Program-made: the position numbers and the translations under genes
Source: Saccharofermentans sp.
Lineage (GTDB): Bacteria > Bacillota > Clostridia > Saccharofermentanales > Saccharofermentanaceae
Direction of reading: 5' to 3'
Assembly (NCBI GenBank): GCA_024403655.1
Contig: JAKSRK010000016.1
Coordinates: 1 to 40,119, forward strand
DNA: 40,119 nt
Shown: positions 1 through 8,961 of the stretch, in pieces
Layout: every line of letters begins with the position of its first letter
Numbering within the stretch: position 1 is the stretch's first letter
The notes under the pieces: model-generated
What the model was told of the DNA's origin: nothing
What the model saw: the letters and a program-made list of their open reading frames with translations, nothing else
Database searches by the model: none

Positions 1-793
1 GTTCTATTCCTTTTTCGATTCCGCGTTCTTCTATTACTTCACTAAAATTACACATCGTACCGATATCCTCCTTAAGCTCCTGCGAGATGTCTATCCCAAA
101 TCTGCTTTTAAGACCTTCAACCTTCTCTTCTGCGCTTCCGTCGTCACTGAAGGTATAGTTAAGAAGCTCCATCAGTTCTTTTACATTATATCCTGTCTCG
201 GTTGCACCATCAATTAACCCTAACTCAATTACTATGACTTCAATTTTGTCGTAGTCGGTTATGTTGTATTTCTTCTCGCCTGCTACAGACTTCTTATCAA
301 TAATAAATCTTGTTATACTGCTGCTTCTTGTTTTATCAGCAGACATGCATACCCATATCGAATATACCTTTTGAAGGTCCTCGTAATGAGAATTCTTTAC
401 TATGCTCCCGTATTCAGACGCGAGCATAACACCGCTATAGAATATCCCTCGAGTTACAGGATCGTAGGATAAGCTCTTTGTAGACTTCTGCCCTTCTATA
501 TCGACCAGTACACCGATGTTCTTCCTGCTTTGCTGCGGAAGCTTGCAGTCAAATCTTACATCGAATGTGACTTCTCCTGCCTTTGCCTTCTTCTTTCTTC
601 CTGTAATATCAGGCCTTACAAGTATACTTCCTACTGAATGTCTGATATCAGCAGGAAGGTATTTCTCTTTTATTTCATCAAGCGATACATCCCTATACTC
701 CCATGCAAGAGCCTTCAAAATCCGTGATGTATATTCCTTATCAGACAGAATCTTCTTACACTGAGCATCGTATCGCATATCGTTAATATCCAC
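1..793 (-). CDS. PD-(D/E)XK nuclease/transposase-family protein (Rpn-like), partial
   Basis: An open minus-strand frame runs from a GTG at 793 off the left edge, so about 264 residues are visible and the C-terminus is missing. I chose the GTG because AAGGGGG lies a few bases upstream; an in-frame ATG at 778 is the alternative. Segments seen include a helical start, FDVRFDCKLP, then IGVLVDIEGQKS (a D...DxE-Q core), SYDPVTRGIFYSG, and KVYSIWVCMS. This is the pattern of the PDDEXK_2 'nuclease family transposase' proteins that are multicopy in Lachnospiraceae-type genomes. The last visible residues (EERGIEKGIE) match the repetitive charged tail usual in that family. From family knowledge, Rpn-like proteins are DNA endonucleases that promote RecA-independent recombination; the actual role here is inferred. 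No inverted repeats or second transposase gene are visible. Confidence 0.75.
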   Translation of the reverse strand, partial: MDINDMRYDAQCKKILSDKEYTSRILKALAWEYRDVSLDEIKEKYLPADIRHSVGSILVRPDITGRKKKAKAGEVTFDVRFDCKLPQQSRKNIGVLVDIEGQKSTKSLSYDPVTRGIFYSGVMLASEYGSIVKNSHYEDLQKVYSIWVCMSADKTRSSSITRFIIDKKSVAGEKKYNITDYDKIEVIVIELGLIDGATETGYNVKELMELLNYTFSDDGSAEEKVEGLKSRFGIDISQELKEDIGTMCNFSEVIEERGIEKGIE

Positions 794-881
794 CGTTTAT
801 CCCCCTTTTCTTGGGTGTAGAACAGTGAATGCGCATTCGTGTTTACAGTCATCCTACACACTTGGCATCTACGTAACAAGT

Positions 882-914
882 ACAAAAAACACCTAAATTA
901 CGACAAAAAACACC
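882..914. repeat. 12-bp direct repeat, period 21 bp
   Basis: ACAAAAAACACC occurs at 882-893 and again at 903-914, so the copies are 21 bp apart (two DNA turns). They lie upstream of the PD-(D/E)XK gene (minus strand), with a perfect palindrome GAATGCGCATTC at 827-838 between them and the gene. The arrangement could be a regulator binding site; function is unknown. Confidence 0.5.
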
Positions 915-963
915 AAATGAAGCCGCTTATACCGAGTGTCATTTCAATAATATTTTCGAGCAT

Positions 964-987
964 AAAAAACGCCGCACACTTGCGGCG
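964..987 (-). terminator. Rho-independent terminator after hslO
   Basis: Read on the minus strand this is CGCCGC, a 6-nt loop, GCGGCG, then TTTTTT. It lies 20 bp past the hslO stop and ends the ftsEX-hslO operon. Confidence 0.85.
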
Positions 988-1007
988 CTTATCTTCAGTT
1001 TTGGATA

Positions 1008-1934
1008 TCAGTCTTCTGACAGCAGCTGTCCAATCTCTTCAGGAGTAAAGTGATACTTTTGGTCGCAGAAGTGGCACTCAGTATCGATGCCTTTTGTATC
1101 TTCCGACAGTGCCTTTATGTCGTCTCTTGGAAGTGCTGCAAGACCTGAATACATTCTGTCTCTGCTGCAGTTGCACTTATAGCTTATGGGATAGCCGTCC
1201 ATATAAACCATATCCGGATCGCCCATAAAGAGGTCAAGAATCTTAGCTGGAGTAAAGCCTTCCTCCATAAGGAAAGTAATATCAGGGAAGCCTCCGTTAG
1301 CTCTCTTCTCAACATAGTCGATATCTTCTTCCGTGGCACCCGGCATAAGCTGCACCATAAAGCCGCCCGCATTAAGCACGCCGTCAGGGCCGATCTGAAC
1401 ACCCAAAGCTACTACGGAAGGAGTCTGTTCGGAAGAAGCAAGATAGTAAGTAAAGTCTTCTGCAATCTCGCCCGATACGAGCTGAACCGAACCCGTGTAA
1501 GGCTCTTTAAGTCCGATATCTCTTATCACCGTAAGGGAGCCGTTACCTACTGCGGCACCTACATTAAGCTTCTGCGGTCTGTGGTATGTAGCCTCAACCT
1601 GAGTCTCAATAGCATACGCTTTGGCATGGCCTTGACTATCACAAACACACGTCATGCCGCGGATAGGACCGTCGCAGCGAATAATGGTCGTCTGCGTATC
1701 TGTAGGATTCTTCATGTTCTCTGCGATAAGAAGGGAGCCTGTAATGAATCTTCCGAGAGCCGCCGTAACTACAGGAGAAGTATTATGTATCCTGAGCGCT
1801 TCTGCAACGGCCTTTGTAGAATTAATGGCAACCGCCTTAACGTGACCTTTTAAGGCCATCGCTCTAATTATGTGATCTTCCTTCTGATCCATAGGAACGC
1901 CGGGGGCGTAATATGTGTTGTCTGTAGTGCTCAT
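1008..1934 (-). CDS. hslO: Hsp33 redox-regulated chaperone
   Basis: 308-residue Hsp33 family holdase that protects unfolding proteins under oxidative stress in the cytosol. The C-terminus carries the zinc/redox switch: CNC (in KCNCSRD) followed about 30 residues later by CHFC before KYHF, matching the family CxC...CxxC motif, so the switch is intact. Length fits the family (about 290-300). I chose ATG 1934 because GGAG sits 6 bases upstream; a TTG at 1961 and an ATG at 1946 are in frame but badly placed relative to the ribosome-binding sequence. It begins 1 bp after the methyltransferase stop and is the last gene of the operon, followed by a terminator. Confidence 0.93.
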   Translation of the reverse strand: MSTTDNTYYAPGVPMDQKEDHIIRAMALKGHVKAVAINSTKAVAEALRIHNTSPVVTAALGRFITGSLLIAENMKNPTDTQTTIIRCDGPIRGMTCVCDSQGHAKAYAIETQVEATYHRPQKLNVGAAVGNGSLTVIRDIGLKEPYTGSVQLVSGEIAEDFTYYLASSEQTPSVVALGVQIGPDGVLNAGGFMVQLMPGATEEDIDYVEKRANGGFPDITFLMEEGFTPAKILDLFMGDPDMVYMDGYPISYKCNCSRDRMYSGLAALPRDDIKALSEDTKGIDTECHFCDQKYHFTPEEIGQLLSED

Positions 1935-1935
1935 G

Positions 1936-2688
1936 TTATTCTCCATCTCTCCTGAAGACAAGAAATACCCTCTCGCCTTCCTCTTTGCGCGTAATATAAC
2001 TTAAACCGTATTCTCCGGCCAAATCTTTAAGATAGTCTTCTGAGTAATATCTCTCGTATACGGTAGCATCGGCCCTGCTATAGTTCTGTCCGTCTTCGCT
2101 ATAGAAGATCGTCATGTCGGAAGTGCTGAGCCCCGTCTCTTCGTCGTAGGAATTATCCCAGAGGAGAGTAAAATCGTCGTAGTCTTCAAAGAAAACATTA
2201 TCGCCGAGCGTCTTCTCGAAATGCTCCTTTGTGGCAACATCGAAGATAAAAAGGCCGCCTTCTTCGAGGTAAGTCGCGAAAGACTCGAATATCCTTGTAA
2301 GCGCTTCCCTCTCCGTTATGTGATTGACCGTCTCGGTAGTGCAGATAAAGACATCCGCCTTCCCGTAAAGTTCGTACTCTGTAATATCCTGATTAAGCCA
2401 CAGTATAGTGGAGTCTTCTCCTGCAAGATTACGTGCCTCATCCAGCATAAGAACAGAGTGATCTATTCCTATAAGATCGTAGCCGTAGTCCTGCTCAAGC
2501 TTTATGGTAATCGTACCCGAACCGCAGCCCAAGTCGCAGATAAGTCTCTTGCCGTCTTCTCCCTGAGGCTCGCTTTTACAGTATTCCTTAATGAAGGAAT
2601 CAAGCATCTTCGCCCACGAATCGTGGTCGATGCCTTCCTGCATGCTGTCGTAGTATCTTGCGATTATGTCGTAGAATTCTTCGTTCAT
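1936..2688 (-). CDS. Class I SAM-dependent methyltransferase
   Basis: 250-residue protein with a Rossmann-type methyltransferase fold. Motif I is LICDLGCGSGTITIKL near residue 50, followed by GYDLIGIDHS (acidic residue binding the SAM ribose) and an aspartate in LNQDITEYEL. The N-terminus (NEEFYDIIARYYDSM) resembles ubiE/YodH-like small-molecule or general methyltransferases. The substrate cannot be told from sequence. Its ATG overlaps the stop of the upstream murein hydrolase by one base (TGATG), so it is translationally coupled to the ftsEX operon. A cell-wall link is only inferred from context. Confidence 0.85.
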   Translation of the reverse strand: MNEEFYDIIARYYDSMQEGIDHDSWAKMLDSFIKEYCKSEPQGEDGKRLICDLGCGSGTITIKLEQDYGYDLIGIDHSVLMLDEARNLAGEDSTILWLNQDITEYELYGKADVFICTTETVNHITEREALTRIFESFATYLEEGGLFIFDVATKEHFEKTLGDNVFFEDYDDFTLLWDNSYDEETGLSTSDMTIFYSEDGQNYSRADATVYERYYSEDYLKDLAGEYGLSYITRKEEGERVFLVFRRDGE

Positions 2689-4103
2689 CAGTACAGGTAT
2701 GCAGTAGGATCTACTCTCTCGCCGTTAACTCTTACTTCAAAGTGAAGGTGAGCACCCGTAGATGTTCCGGTACTTCCGACTTCAGCAACTACCTGTCCGG
2801 CTGATACATACTCACCTGAAGATACATAAATATTTCTGCAGTGACCGTAAAGAGTTACAACTCCGTTGCCGTGGTCGATCATGAGGTAGTTACCGTATCC
2901 GCCGCCTGCAGAAGGATCAGAATAGTTAGAACCGGGACAGGGCAGGCATACATAAGATACCGTTCCTGAAGCAGCCGCACAGATAGAATCTCCAAAACCA
3001 TTTTCTATATCGATTCCGGTATGTCCTCTCCACTGACCTGTTACAGGATGATATCTGTAACCAAAGGGAGAAGAGATTGATCTTGAATAAGTAGGCCATG
3101 ACAAAGATACGCCGATTGAAGGATTGCTCGGGGGCGTAGTCGTCTCAGGCTGAGCTGCGGGAAGTTCTTCTGCCGTTCCCGTATCAGAAGATGATGAGGA
3201 CGAATTCGAAGAGGAAGATGAATCAGATGAGCTGTCTGAAGAAGACTGCTGCTCCTGACTCTGGCTCTGTGCCTGTGCTGCCGCAGCTGCAGCAGCCGCC
3301 TGCTGCTCAGCGTAAAGCTCATTCTGAATCTGTGATATCTCGTTATTAAGAGCCGCTGCCTGGGCATTAAAGTCATTAACAGTCGCCTGAGCTGAGCTTA
3401 TCTGGCTGCTGATATCAGAGATGCTGTTCTCCGTGATACCAATCTGCTCCTCAAGTTCTCTAAGCTGCTCCATCTTCTCATTAGCTGCAGCTTCCATCTC
3501 GTTAGCTTCCTGAAGTGCATACTCTTCCTGAGCTCTTGCATCGTCGAGAGCTATCTGCATCTGATCTACCGCCTGATTGTCGGCGTCGGCGATAAGTGTA
3601 ATAAGTTCGATATTAGTAAAGAAGCCCGCGATGCTGTCTGACTGAAGAAGTATTTCAAGCGGAGACTGATTCTGGTACTCAAACATTACGGATACACGGT
3701 CGCAGAACATCTGCTCAGTAGCCGCGAGTGTCTCCTGTGCCTCTACATATCTCTCAAGTGCTTCTGCCTTCGCTATAAGAGCTGCCGCATACTGGCTGGC
3801 GATAAGCTCATATTCAGCCTGCATCTGCACATTCTGTTCGTTAAGTTCGTTGAGCTGTCCGTTAAGGGCATCTCTCTGTGAAGAAAGCTCGCTGACTCTG
3901 CCGGCTGCTGCCTGCGCCTGTGCGAGAGCCTGATCTCTCTCTCTTCTTCTCTGCTCAAGCTCTTCCTCGGATGCTCTGTTAAGCTCCACAACCTGATCGT
4001 ACAAATCGAAGATCGTAGGTCCCTTGGGAACAATAGCTGATGCCTGACTCATAAGCATAGCCGATATAAGCAGTGAACTGATAAGAAGCTTTCTTATTTT
4101 CAT
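2688..4103 (-). CDS. Secreted coiled-coil M23 murein hydrolase (PcsB/EnvC/CwlO-like)
   Basis: 471-residue exported protein. A signal peptide (KIRKLLISSLLISAMLMSQASA) is followed by about 250 residues of Gln/Glu/Ala-rich coiled coil, a Ser/Gln low-complexity linker, and a C-terminal peptidase M23 (LytM) domain. The zinc-site motifs are visible: GHTGIDI (HxxxD) and HLHFEVRVNG (HxH). It follows ftsE and ftsX directly. In Firmicutes and Proteobacteria FtsEX recruits and activates a coiled-coil wall hydrolase or activator, so this is the likely FtsEX-gated enzyme for division or elongation. All three M23 ligand motifs are present, so it is probably an active peptidase rather than a LytM pseudoenzyme. 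I chose ATG 4103 (AGGTG about 6 bases upstream); a GTG at 4112 is in frame. Confidence 0.88.
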   Translation of the reverse strand: MKIRKLLISSLLISAMLMSQASAIVPKGPTIFDLYDQVVELNRASEEELEQRRRERDQALAQAQAAAGRVSELSSQRDALNGQLNELNEQNVQMQAEYELIASQYAAALIAKAEALERYVEAQETLAATEQMFCDRVSVMFEYQNQSPLEILLQSDSIAGFFTNIELITLIADADNQAVDQMQIALDDARAQEEYALQEANEMEAAANEKMEQLRELEEQIGITENSISDISSQISSAQATVNDFNAQAAALNNEISQIQNELYAEQQAAAAAAAAQAQSQSQEQQSSSDSSSDSSSSSNSSSSSSDTGTAEELPAAQPETTTPPSNPSIGVSLSWPTYSRSISSPFGYRYHPVTGQWRGHTGIDIENGFGDSICAAASGTVSYVCLPCPGSNYSDPSAGGGYGNYLMIDHGNGVVTLYGHCRNIYVSSGEYVSAGQVVAEVGSTGTSTGAHLHFEVRVNGERVDPTAYLY

Positions 4104-4113
4104 CTCTTTCACC

Positions 4114-5010
4114 TCAAACCTTAATATACTTTCTTACCGAGATACCGGATCCGATGGCACCGATAAGAACACCGATAACGGAAGCGATAATGAGAACCCA
4201 CCACATAACATTTCCTGCCGGAATAAGGGCATAGAAACTGTTAAGGTCAACGCCTTCCATCACCTGATAGAATAATGTTCTGTAAGCAAAAATACTGATT
4301 GCCCATGCGCACAAAGCGGATATAAGACCGACAAGCGCGCCCTCTATAATGTAGGGAAGTCTTATGTAGGAATTGGTAGCTCCTACAAACTTCATGATTT
4401 CTATCTCACTAGCTCTTGAATAAACCGAGATTCTTACCATGTTGGAGATGATAAAAAGGGCTATTACAAAGAGAACAATAAACGATATAACAGTAGCAAG
4501 GTTAACCATGCTCTTTGCTCTGGTCAGGAAATGCATGACATTACTTTCCTGTGAGACCTTAGCTACACCCGGAAGCATCGTAAGTCGGTTAACAACATCC
4601 TGAGCCATGGCCGGATCTGAGATCTGAACATGGAATGTATAAGGAAGATATGTGTTGTAATCGAAGTCATCGAGAATAGATGCACTTGATCCGAGGTTAG
4701 TCTTGAAGTAATTATAATTCTCTTCGGGGTTTTGTACCGAATACTCGATGATCGCAGGATCCGCATCGATGGCAAGAGCCGTCTGATTCAGCTCTTCTTC
4801 AGTCACCTGAAGCTTCATGTAGACTTCAATAGGCGGTTCCTGGCTGAGCTTTCTCATTATGGATCTGACGTTTGCAGAGAACATAAAGAAAGCGCTCATG
4901 ACTATAAGCATAAGAAGGATGGTAGTAATAGACGCAATAGTAACAAGAGGATGTCTCGCGATACCCTTGAATCCTTCTCTGACAGAATTCATAAAAGCTC
5001 TGAAACTCAT
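4114..5010 (-). CDS. ftsX: Cell division ABC transporter permease FtsX
   Basis: 298 residues with the FtsX layout: a cytosolic N-terminus (GFKGIARHPLVTIASI), TM1 near residues 22-45, an extracellular loop of about 120 residues (EVYMKLQVTEEEL ... PGVAKV), then three further membrane segments near 170-195, 220-245 and 265-285. The loop is the part that contacts the wall hydrolase. Its start overlaps the ftsE stop by one base (TAATG). It works with FtsE and the downstream M23 hydrolase. Confidence 0.95.
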   Translation of the reverse strand: MSFRAFMNSVREGFKGIARHPLVTIASITTILLMLIVMSAFFMFSANVRSIMRKLSQEPPIEVYMKLQVTEEELNQTALAIDADPAIIEYSVQNPEENYNYFKTNLGSSASILDDFDYNTYLPYTFHVQISDPAMAQDVVNRLTMLPGVAKVSQESNVMHFLTRAKSMVNLATVISFIVLFVIALFIISNMVRISVYSRASEIEIMKFVGATNSYIRLPYIIEGALVGLISALCAWAISIFAYRTLFYQVMEGVDLNSFYALIPAGNVMWWVLIIASVIGVLIGAIGSGISVRKYIKV

Positions 5011-6188
5011 TAATCGTCATCCTCCTGAATATCGAGGTCGATATCATTAAGGCTTAATTCTTCGATCCAATCGTCCCCTTTATCATCTTCTTCGTCTTCT
5101 TCACTGACTGACTCTTCTTCCGCCTTTACTTCTTCAGCGGGCTTTTTATCTTCGTCATTAAAGACAATATCAGCTGTTTTTGCAGGCTCAGACTCTGCTT
5201 CTGAGACTTCTTCCTTAACCTCTTCGTCAGCTTCTGTCTCTTCTGCTACTTCTGCCTTTTCAGCTTCTTCAGCCTCTGCCTGTGCGGCAGCAGCTGCAGC
5301 TTCGGCCTCAGCCTTAGCCTTGGCTTCCTCTATTACTTCGGGAGGAGTCTCACCGAAGAAGAACTCAGCGGGAGCCGGTACTTCATAATTCTCGTCATCG
5401 AAATTATCAGAGTAGTCAGCATCACCTTCAAAGTTCGGATCATCGCCGAAGGCAACGCCCGCATTCTCAACACCGTAGCCGGAGAACTCCTTCTCTTCAG
5501 GCTTCTTCTCCTGCTCGTACTTACTGTCTTCTTCGTCTCTGGCAATAAGTCCTGCATCAATCTCGATAACTCTCTTCTTCATTCGGTCAACAAGATTGGA
5601 GTCGTGTGTGCATACCACTACCGTACTTCCGGATCTGTTGATCTCCTGAAGAATAGCCATAATATTCTCTGATGTCTCAGGATCGAGGTTACCTGTAGGC
5701 TCGTCAGCAACTATAAGCTTGGGGTTATTTACCATGGCTCTTGCTATGGCAACACGCTGCTGCTCACCGCCTGAAAGTTCCTGCGGATATGCATCAGCCT
5801 TATCCTTAAGACCTACAATATTGAGAACAAGCTGAACCGTCTGTGTCAGGCTCTTTCTGGGGATACCGATAATCTCACCTGCGAAAGCAATATTCTCAAA
5901 TACCGTCTTAGTCTCGATAAGACGGAAATCCTGGTAAATCATACCAATCTGGCGTCTTAATACGGGCACCAGAGCTCGGCTCATGGACGATATATTAAAA
6001 TCGTCGATATAGACATTACCTTCTGTAGGAACCTCCTCACAGGTAATGCACTTCATTAATGTTGATTTACCTGAACCCGATTTACCGATGATAAATACGA
6101 ATTCTCCGTCTTTAATCTCAAAATCAATGCCTCTTAAGGCATCAACGCCAGACTTATAAGTCTTATGGACGTTCTCAAAAACTATCAT
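5010..6188 (-). CDS. ftsE: Cell division ABC ATPase FtsE with long acidic C-terminal extension
   Basis: The first 225 or so residues are a complete FtsE ATPase: Walker [11 protein letters not shown]-loop YQDFRL, signature LSGGEQQR, Walker [13 protein letters not shown], and H-loop CTHD. FtsE is normally about 230 residues; this one is 392. The extra 160 residues are highly acidic and Ala/Glu-rich (an [14 protein letters not shown] stretch, then many E/D), ending in a [17 protein letters not shown]-like acidic tail. The extension is in frame and followed directly by ftsX, so it is not an assembly fusion to a neighbour. The ATG overlaps the stop of the PucR-like gene (ATGA). Confidence 0.94.
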   Translation of the reverse strand: MIVFENVHKTYKSGVDALRGIDFEIKDGEFVFIIGKSGSGKSTLMKCITCEEVPTEGNVYIDDFNISSMSRALVPVLRRQIGMIYQDFRLIETKTVFENIAFAGEIIGIPRKSLTQTVQLVLNIVGLKDKADAYPQELSGGEQQRVAIARAMVNNPKLIVADEPTGNLDPETSENIMAILQEINRSGSTVVVCTHDSNLVDRMKKRVIEIDAGLIARDEEDSKYEQEKKPEEKEFSGYGVENAGVAFGDDPNFEGDADYSDNFDDENYEVPAPAEFFFGETPPEVIEEAKAKAEAEAAAAAAQAEAEEAEKAEVAEETEADEEVKEEVSEAESEPAKTADIVFNDEDKKPAEEVKAEEESVSEEDEEDDKGDDWIEELSLNDIDLDIQEDDD

Positions 6189-7291
6189 CTGATCATGTTA
6201 TCCTTACTGGTCTCGAGATACTCCAGATAAGTTCTTACCATGGATGCCATCTTAAAGAGAACGGCATCATCAAAGGAACGTAAATCAAGACCGGTGTTCT
6301 TCTTGACTTTATCAAGTCTGTACACAAGAGTATTTCTGTGTACATAAAGCTCACGGCTCGTCTCAGAACCGTTGAGGTTATTCGCGAAGAAGCTCTCGAT
6401 TGTAACGATAGTATCGTCATCAAGTGTCTTATAAGCTTCGTTGGGGAATACCTCATCTATAAACATCTGGCACAGTGTAGCGGGAAGCTGATAGATAAGT
6501 CTTCCGAGACCTAACTTGTCATATCTGGAGATATAGCAGTTCTTCTCAAAAATCTTACCTACACGAAGTGCGAGCATGGCGTCTCTGTAGGACTTCGAAA
6601 TATGCTGGAAAAGACTTACAAAGGAACCTACGCCGATAAAGACTGTAAGTCCTTCGTTATTAAGACAGTCGAGAACCGACTTTGCACTGTTCTCGATAAA
6701 GATATTTCTCTCATCTTCCGAACCGATAGCTTCTTCAGCGTTAAGCACGATGATTGTAGTAGTCTCATCCATTGCAAGAACGCATGCACTCTCAGAATCG
6801 GAATAGAAATTCTGAAGAATCTCAAGGACTTCGGCACCGTCTTCTCTTGTTGATCTTACGACGAATACAATCCTTGCTTCAGAACAGTTAATCTTATATT
6901 CTCTTGCCTTTATGGGAATCTCACCCTGAAGCTCATTCTCAAGAAGTACATTCTTGGTGAAAAGCTCCTTCTCGGCATCTGTTCCCCTCTCCTTGACTGC
7001 TGTCTTAATCCACTCGGCGATAAGCTCAAGATAGATTCTTGCAGAGGGTTCATCACTCTGTATATAGAGGATGTATTTAAACTGTTCACCGATAGCGACC
7101 TTCATGTAGGTCCTGTCAGCGGTACCTGAGAATACATCATCAGACATCATTACGGCTCTTGCCGATGAATCTGTTCTTCCTTCGTTCTCAGGATCCGTGG
7201 ATGCAATTACCAACCCGTTCGTATCCATGACTCCGACATCCTGCTTAAGGATTGTCTTTGTCTGGCGCATACATTTCTTGATCTCTTCCAT
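6185..7291 (-). CDS. PucR/CdaR-type helix-turn-helix regulator
   Basis: 368 residues. The C-terminal 60 residues carry the PucR-type HTH (ETSRELYVHRNTLVYRLDKV, then RSFDDAVLFKMA). The N-terminus (QTKTILKQDVGVMDTNGLVIASTDP) resembles the CdaR sugar-diacid-recognition/PAS-like sensor segment. The middle (residues about 120-260) fits a GGDEF-like CdaR domain. It is the first gene of the operon and overlaps ftsE by 4 bp (ATGA), so regulator and FtsEX are made together. The ligand is unknown. The ribosome-binding sequence is poor; no better in-frame start was found. Confidence 0.82.
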   Translation of the reverse strand: MEEIKKCMRQTKTILKQDVGVMDTNGLVIASTDPENEGRTDSSARAVMMSDDVFSGTADRTYMKVAIGEQFKYILYIQSDEPSARIYLELIAEWIKTAVKERGTDAEKELFTKNVLLENELQGEIPIKAREYKINCSEARIVFVVRSTREDGAEVLEILQNFYSDSESACVLAMDETTTIIVLNAEEAIGSEDERNIFIENSAKSVLDCLNNEGLTVFIGVGSFVSLFQHISKSYRDAMLALRVGKIFEKNCYISRYDKLGLGRLIYQLPATLCQMFIDEVFPNEAYKTLDDDTIVTIESFFANNLNGSETSRELYVHRNTLVYRLDKVKKNTGLDLRSFDDAVLFKMASMVRTYLEYLETSKDNMIR

Positions 7292-7405
7292 TCTCGCACC
7301 ACACTTTCTGCCAAAAGCATATTTCTACGTATTAATAATATATTTTTTTGGCAAGATGCACAAGTTCATGACAGCTTTTGACACCAAAGCGTAAAAGACC
7401 CCAAT

Positions 7406-7440
7406 AAAAAAGGCCGGACCACCACATAGGTGATCCGGTC
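7406..7440 (-). terminator. Rho-independent terminator after msmX-like gene
   Basis: On the minus strand GACCGGATCACC, a 5-nt loop and GGTGGTCCGGCC (with G-U pairs) are followed by TTTTTT. It lies 33 bp past the ATPase stop. Confidence 0.85.
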
Positions 7441-7472
7441 TTTTAAACACAACTCTTATCGAGTGTTTATTC

Positions 7473-8588
7473 TTAGGAAATGATGCTCTGCTCTGTATCC
7501 TTATCGAAGAGGTGGATACGGTTAGCATCGATAGCAAGGTCAACAACCTGACCAACTGCAGACTGAGAAGTTGTAGGGTCAACTCTACATGTAAGAGGAA
7601 GTGATCCGTTAACTGTTACATAGAGGTATGTCTCAGCACCAAGCATCTCAACGACGTCAACGTCAGCAGAGAAAGCTGTATCAGGGTGATCTGTAACGAA
7701 TGTTGCTTCGTCTGTGATTGCCTCAGGACGTACACCGAAGATAACTTCCTGACCGTCGCGCTCCATAACTTCCTCAACAGCATAACGCTCAGGAAGGCGA
7801 ACTGTAACGTTCTCGAATGAAACGTAAACATCAGAACCCTCAACGTTGATTGTAGCGTTGATGAAGTTCATAGGAGGCATACCGATGAATCCTGCAACGA
7901 ATGTATTAACAGGGTTATCGTAAAGCTCCGTAGGAGAGTCAACCTGCTGGATGAAACCATCCTTCATAACTACGATTCTCGTACCCATTGTCATAGCCTC
8001 TGTCTGGTCGTGAGTAACGTAGATGAATGTTGTCTTAAGTCTGTGGTGAAGCTTTGTGATCTCAACACGCATCTGAACACGAAGCTTAGCGTCAAGGTTT
8101 GAGAGAGGCTCGTCCATAAGGAATACCTTAGGATCACGAACGATAGCACGGCCGAGAGCAACACGCTGTCTCTGACCACCGGAAAGAGCCTTGGGCTTTC
8201 TGTCGAGAAGGTGCTCGATCTCAAGGATCTTAGCTGCTTCACTTACACGACGGTTGATTTCTTCCTTAGGCATCTTCTTAAGCTTAAGAGAGAAAGCCAT
8301 GTTATCCTTAACTGTCATGTGAGGATAGAGAGCGTAGTTCTGGAAAACCATCGCGATGTCTCTGTCCTTGGGAAGTACGTCGTTGATAACACGATCTTCG
8401 ATGTAGATCTCACCCTCGGAAATATCTTCAAGACCTGCGAGCATACGAAGTGTTGTAGACTTACCGCAACCGGAAGGACCAACGAGGATAACGAACTCCT
8501 TATCAGCGACTTCAAGGTTGAAGTCAGAAACAGCAACTACACCGCCGTCATACTTCTTGTAAACGTGCTGGAAAGATAAACTTGCCAT
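7473..8588 (-). CDS. Sugar ABC transporter ATP-binding protein (MsmX/UgpC/MalK type)
   Basis: 371-residue CUT1-type importer ATPase. Motifs in order: Walker [11 protein letters not shown]-loop [11 protein letters not shown], signature LSGGQRQR, Walker [18 protein letters not shown]-loop YVTHDQ, then a C-terminal TOBE/OB regulatory domain (FGVRPEAI and on) as in MalK/UgpC. No permease or solute-binding gene is near, so it is probably a shared 'multitask' ATPase serving several sugar importers, as MsmX does in Bacillus. I chose ATG 8588 because GGAGG lies 10 bases upstream; an upstream in-frame start adds 40 residues of unlike sequence. A strong terminator follows. Confidence 0.92.
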   Translation of the reverse strand: MASLSFQHVYKKYDGGVVAVSDFNLEVADKEFVILVGPSGCGKSTTLRMLAGLEDISEGEIYIEDRVINDVLPKDRDIAMVFQNYALYPHMTVKDNMAFSLKLKKMPKEEINRRVSEAAKILEIEHLLDRKPKALSGGQRQRVALGRAIVRDPKVFLMDEPLSNLDAKLRVQMRVEITKLHHRLKTTFIYVTHDQTEAMTMGTRIVVMKDGFIQQVDSPTELYDNPVNTFVAGFIGMPPMNFINATINVEGSDVYVSFENVTVRLPERYAVEEVMERDGQEVIFGVRPEAITDEATFVTDHPDTAFSADVDVVEMLGAETYLYVTVNGSLPLTCRVDPTTSQSAVGQVVDLAIDANRIHLFDKDTEQSIIS

Positions 8589-8961
8589 ATACCAATAACC
8601 TCCAAAAGTGCCCTGTGGGCTTTTTTCATCACAGATACTATAACAAATCAGTTTGACAGCTTCTATATGGCATAGTTGCCAAAAAAGGCAGGGGCAATTT
8701 GTAGGCAATTGCTTCTAAAACAGGGTTTCTTAGGGCTATCTGCACAGGCGTTTTGCGCCTCGTTTGTGCATCTCTCACAAGCACCCTTCGAAGCCCCCTG
8801 AATAAAAGTAAAAAATTTAAGACAATCGACAGTGTTGACATATGCATATTTATGCAGTATATTGCATAAATCACCATAAGATACGATGACATAACTATCC
8901 TCAGCTATCGCTTCTTTGGCGGCATATAAATATATAGTAATTAATTAAGGAAGTATTTTAT
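8589..8961. other. Divergent intergenic region between msmX-like gene and argC
   Basis: 373 bp without a gene. It holds the argC promoter and operator-like repeats (8835-8880). On the minus strand there is a possible -10 (TATAGT, 8637-8642) for the ATPase gene, and a small GCCC-TGT-GGGC hairpin near 8610-8626 in its leader. I see no small ORF or known riboswitch. Confidence 0.6.
8835..8880 (+). promoter_or_regulatory. argC promoter overlapped by ARG-box-like repeats
   Basis: TTGACA at 8835-8840, a 17-bp spacer and TATATT at 8858-8863 form a good sigma-A promoter about 90 bp before argC. The spacer contains the palindrome TGCATATTTATGCA (8843-8856), and TGCATAAATCA follows at 8863. The TGCATA halves are 20 bp apart, as tandem ArgR boxes usually are. 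Repression by arginine-bound ArgR is inferred; no argR gene is in the window. Confidence 0.7.

Noticed and set aside
8589-8708. 40-residue N-terminal extension of the MsmX-like ATPase
   Set aside because: GGAGG lies inside the extension and points to ATG 8588; the extension is unlike any CUT1 ATPase.
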